Origin: Drosophila pseudoobscura
Lineage: Eukaryota; Arthropoda; Insecta; Diptera; Drosophilidae
NCBI RefSeq assembly: GCF_009870125.1
Contig: NC_046679.1
Span: forward strand, 22,630,001-22,694,000
Length of the DNA: 64,000 nucleotides
Direction: 5' to 3'
The position numbers and the translations under genes are program-made. Shown one piece after another: positions 62,501 to 64,000 of the stretch (position 1 is its first letter; each line of letters opens with the position of its first letter). Below the pieces are notes generated by a model. That model did no database searches and had not been told where the DNA came from. It saw only the letters and a program-made list of their open reading frames with translations.

Positions 62501-64000
62501 TTATGCTGCGGTTCGATGAACCTGAACCAAAAAGATACTCGTGTGTGCATGCGAGAACATAATGCAAATGGAAAGCTCTCCCTTTTCACCAGGCCACAGA
62601 TAGAGAAAAGGTGCGCGTGGCAGAGATTTAAACAGAGACCTAAATCAGCATTAGTTAGTGTGACGCACATACGATAGTTCCATCGATTCCGACTAGGAGA
62701 TACCCTGGAAATGCTACCAAAATATAACCGCAAACATACGAAGTTTCTTTGGATTTGCTGGATACTTTTTTGCTCTTTTTTGAGTGTAATAATTGTCCAA
62801 TTAAATTAAAACTCTCTTCACTTTGATTGCGTTATATTTGGCATAAGTTTAAGGGGTACTTGATCTGTGGAGAGACATCACAGAAGGCATCCAAGGGAAT
62901 GTAATGCCTCTGTGGATCCTGCAGTCTCCAAGACTTGGAGGTTTATACAGAAAAATAGATAAAGAAACAACTCTAAAGTGCTCCAAATTTTAATCGAAAT
63001 CATCATTCATCCAATACCAAAAGATTTTAACTGAGGTTGGAAATTTTAAAAGGAAATTAATTTAATTTAAATTTTATTATTAATATAGAAAATGTTGATC
63101 TAAATATTTAATTAAATTAAATTGAATTATTTAAATGTTTCGAAATAAAATATTCTTGAAATTAGATTAAATATATATTTCCTACAAAATTAAATATTTT
63201 TCATTTTTAAATTAAATTAAAATTAAACAAATCATTTATATTTAAATCAAAATTAATTCAATTTAATTTCTTTAAGTTTTGATTAGAAAACCGAATATTT
63301 AATTTAATTACGGATGTGTTTCATATTTCTAATGCATTTTCCTCTGAGTGTAATCCTAATAAGAAGGGATGGGGTCTCCCCTCCATCCCCTTTCTGTTGC
63401 ATACCCCACCTCGAGCACATCATACCCCCCTCAGATGTTAACCCTTTGGAATACCCTGTAACCACACAAATACAAATCAGAGACCTCCCAAAAAGAGGGG
63501 CGTCTCTGTGTATGTGTGACTGTGACTCGTCGTCGTCATCAATGAGAATTCTGCAACGCCCCGAAAATTTTCCAATCGAATCCGCTGCCCTGCCACAGTG
63601 CCCCAGAACCCGTCAGCCACTTCAGTGCTCCACTCTGATCTGATCCGATCCGCTCTCCTGTCGCCTGTCGTGCCTCCTCTCGCCTCACGTCGCGTCTCCC
63701 TCTGCTGTGTAAATATTTCAGTAATTGCTTAAATTAATTACAATTATTAAATCACTCGATGGTTTGTCAACGCGTTAACCCTCATCACACTGACGGACTG
63801 CACTGCAAGGAGGAGGAGTACTGCTCCTCCTCCTCCTTTTCCATATGATACTGTCCTATAATTAATTCATGCTCGCTCATCCACAGAACGGTTCGGTTGT
63901 GATGTTTGGACGCGTGGCCTCGTACCGCTTCCTCGACTCCCCCACGGATGGACGCTACAATCTGGCCCTCTCCCAGTCCCAGTTGGACTCGGCCTGTCTC
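39393..64000 (+). CDS. cno: Canoe (afadin), adherens-junction actin linker; 5' part, runs off the right edge
   Basis: Coding exons are 39393-39497, 39558-39666, 39738-39931, 40010-40528, 41389-41470, 60280-60632 and 63887-64000 (continuing). Introns are GT-AG with consistent phases, and 492 codons are visible. The start MSHDKKMLDREAVR is the family N-terminus. The first Ras-association domain covers about residues 39-135. A Lys/Glu-rich stretch (KRKLSKREKKEQKKKEKMAK) begins exon 4, and the second RA domain starts near residue 258 (TLKIYGESLCQDVPYK). After an Arg/Lys-rich hinge (VRRRP, RRRKKK) comes the FHA domain (PSIQPRHCLISLHEGVCTVTP, then NGSVVMFGRVASYRF). Canoe/afadin binds Rap1 through the RA domains and joins junctions to F-actin. 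The DIL, PDZ and actin-binding parts must lie beyond the window. An acceptor at 39371-39375 leaves only 17 nt of leader in this exon, so 5' UTR exons lie upstream. Confidence 0.96.
40529..41388 (+). other. cno: canoe coding intron 4 (860 bp)
   Basis: It separates VQ at the end of exon 4 from VNSDGTEY in exon 5, within the second RA domain. It is AT-rich in the middle. No gene or structured element was seen. Confidence 0.85.
43775..43972. repeat. CTG-rich minisatellite with 15-bp periodicity
   Basis: TGCTCTGCTGGCGTTC and TGCTCTGCTGGTGCTC units alternate with TGCTGC runs for about 200 bp. All frames stay open on both strands because the period is a multiple of three. It gives Ala/Leu/Cys- and Gln/Ser-rich false ORFs. 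Confidence 0.9.
50090..50729. promoter_or_regulatory. Cluster of ten ATCGAT (DRE/BEAF-type) sites in canoe intron 5
   Basis: ATCGAT occurs at 50090, 50233, 50256, 50352, 50390, 50477, 50500, 50623, 50633 and 50724. Most are in TTATCGATT or TTATCGATAA context. DREF and BEAF-32 recognise CGATA-type sequences, and BEAF-32 binds paired clusters at insulators. A 41-bp imperfect direct repeat (TTTTATCGATAACAAATATT start, about 50386 and 50629) shows that part of the cluster grew by duplication. Function is inferred. Confidence 0.45.
51265..51444. repeat. CA-rich microsatellite and CACCCACA minisatellite
   Basis: A (CA)n run at 51265-51288 is followed by a CACCCACACA-type tract at 51363-51444. Confidence 0.9.
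54591..54612. repeat. (AT)n microsatellite
   Basis: Eleven uninterrupted AT dinucleotides. Confidence 0.9.
55207..55301. repeat. CCAGGA/CCAGAG hexamer-based minisatellite
   Basis: About 16 hexamer units (AGGACC, AGAGCC, GGACCC variants) are arranged in 12- and 18-bp higher-order repeats. They generate false Gln/Asp- and Arg/Thr-rich open frames. Confidence 0.9.
57995..58023. repeat. (CGCCCC)n tract
   Basis: Four tandem CGCCCC units; a similar tract occurs at about 47990-48012. The opposite strand is G-rich with regular spacing and could form a G-quadruplex. Confidence 0.85.
59483..59521. repeat. (GA)n microsatellite left of the foldback element
   Basis: About 19 uninterrupted GA dinucleotides ending 57 bp before the inverted-repeat element. 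Confidence 0.9.
59578..59949. mobile_element. Foldback/MITE-like element with 53-bp terminal inverted repeats
   Basis: The left end (59578-59630) and the reverse complement of the right end (59897-59949) match at 50 of 53 positions. They share GAAATTATACAAG, then GGTCCGCTAACTCT and TTTCGGGTCTTATTTTACGC. Two diverged internal copies lie at about 59698-59766 (inverted) and 59810-59870 (direct). The element therefore reads as hairpin A-B followed by hairpin C-D. It has no coding capacity. I could not define a target-site duplication. A non-autonomous foldback transposon is the simplest reading; a long-hairpin RNA source is an alternative. Confidence 0.65.
60633..63886 (+). other. cno: canoe coding intron 6 (3.25 kb), splits the FHA domain
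   Basis: The donor is CAT|GTAAGT at 60632/60633 and the acceptor is CCACAG at 63881-63886. The left part is mixed sequence, the middle has GA- and CT-rich stretches, and 63040-63310 is AATT-rich. No gene was recognised. Confidence 0.85.

Overview
The window is nuclear DNA from a fly, very probably a Drosophila species outside the melanogaster subgroup. The evidence is short GT-AG introns of 55-90 bp inside compact genes, Drosophila core-promoter motifs (DRE TATCGATA, motif 1 GGTCACACTG, motif 6-like GGTATATTT), and a gene set whose proteins read as close but not identical relatives of D. melanogaster genes from cytological region 82E-F. Long poly(C)/poly(G) runs and abundant simple repeats in the introns would fit an obscura-group genome, but that placement is inference.

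Layout. Positions 1-3065 hold mostly unassigned sequence, with one possible terminal exon (449-640) and one small ORF (2392-2640). Positions 3066-4597 (+) are the 3' coding exons of cathepsin F (CtsF, CG12163). Then follow retinophilin (rtp, 5812-6534, +), Mms19 (9867-6644, -), Katanin 60 (Kat60, 11846-14307, +), Vps37B (16049-15369, -) and Rgp1 (17930-16445, -). The pairs rtp/Mms19 and Kat60/Vps37B are convergent with very close 3' ends. From about 18.2 kb to the end the window is the 5' part of canoe (cno, afadin). It has a promoter region shared with Rgp1, a probable non-coding first exon near 18.75-19.09 kb, a first intron of about 20 kb, coding exons 1-5 at 39393-41470, an intron of 18.8 kb, exon 6 at 60280-60632 and exon 7 running off the edge at 63887-64000.

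Functionally the compact genes are unrelated cellular genes: a lysosomal protease, a photoreceptor MORN protein, a cytosolic Fe-S targeting factor, a microtubule-severing ATPase, an ESCRT-I subunit and a Rab6-GEF subunit. canoe links adherens junctions to actin. More than 60 percent of the window is canoe intron or 5' non-coding sequence, with low-complexity DNA, minisatellites and several structured islands.

The observations most worth a second look are these. (1) A promoter-like module of 155-193 bp is present in three copies, plus a fourth fragment, next to the 5' ends of Vps37B, Rgp1 and canoe. (2) A 372-bp foldback element at 59578-59949 is made of two nested hairpins. (3) Ten ATCGAT sites cluster in about 640 bp of canoe intron (50090-50729). 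(4) Mms19 has two introns that appear to use GC donors. (5) A pre-miRNA-like hairpin lies at 37355-37427. No previously undescribed protein system, CRISPR array, tRNA or rRNA was found.
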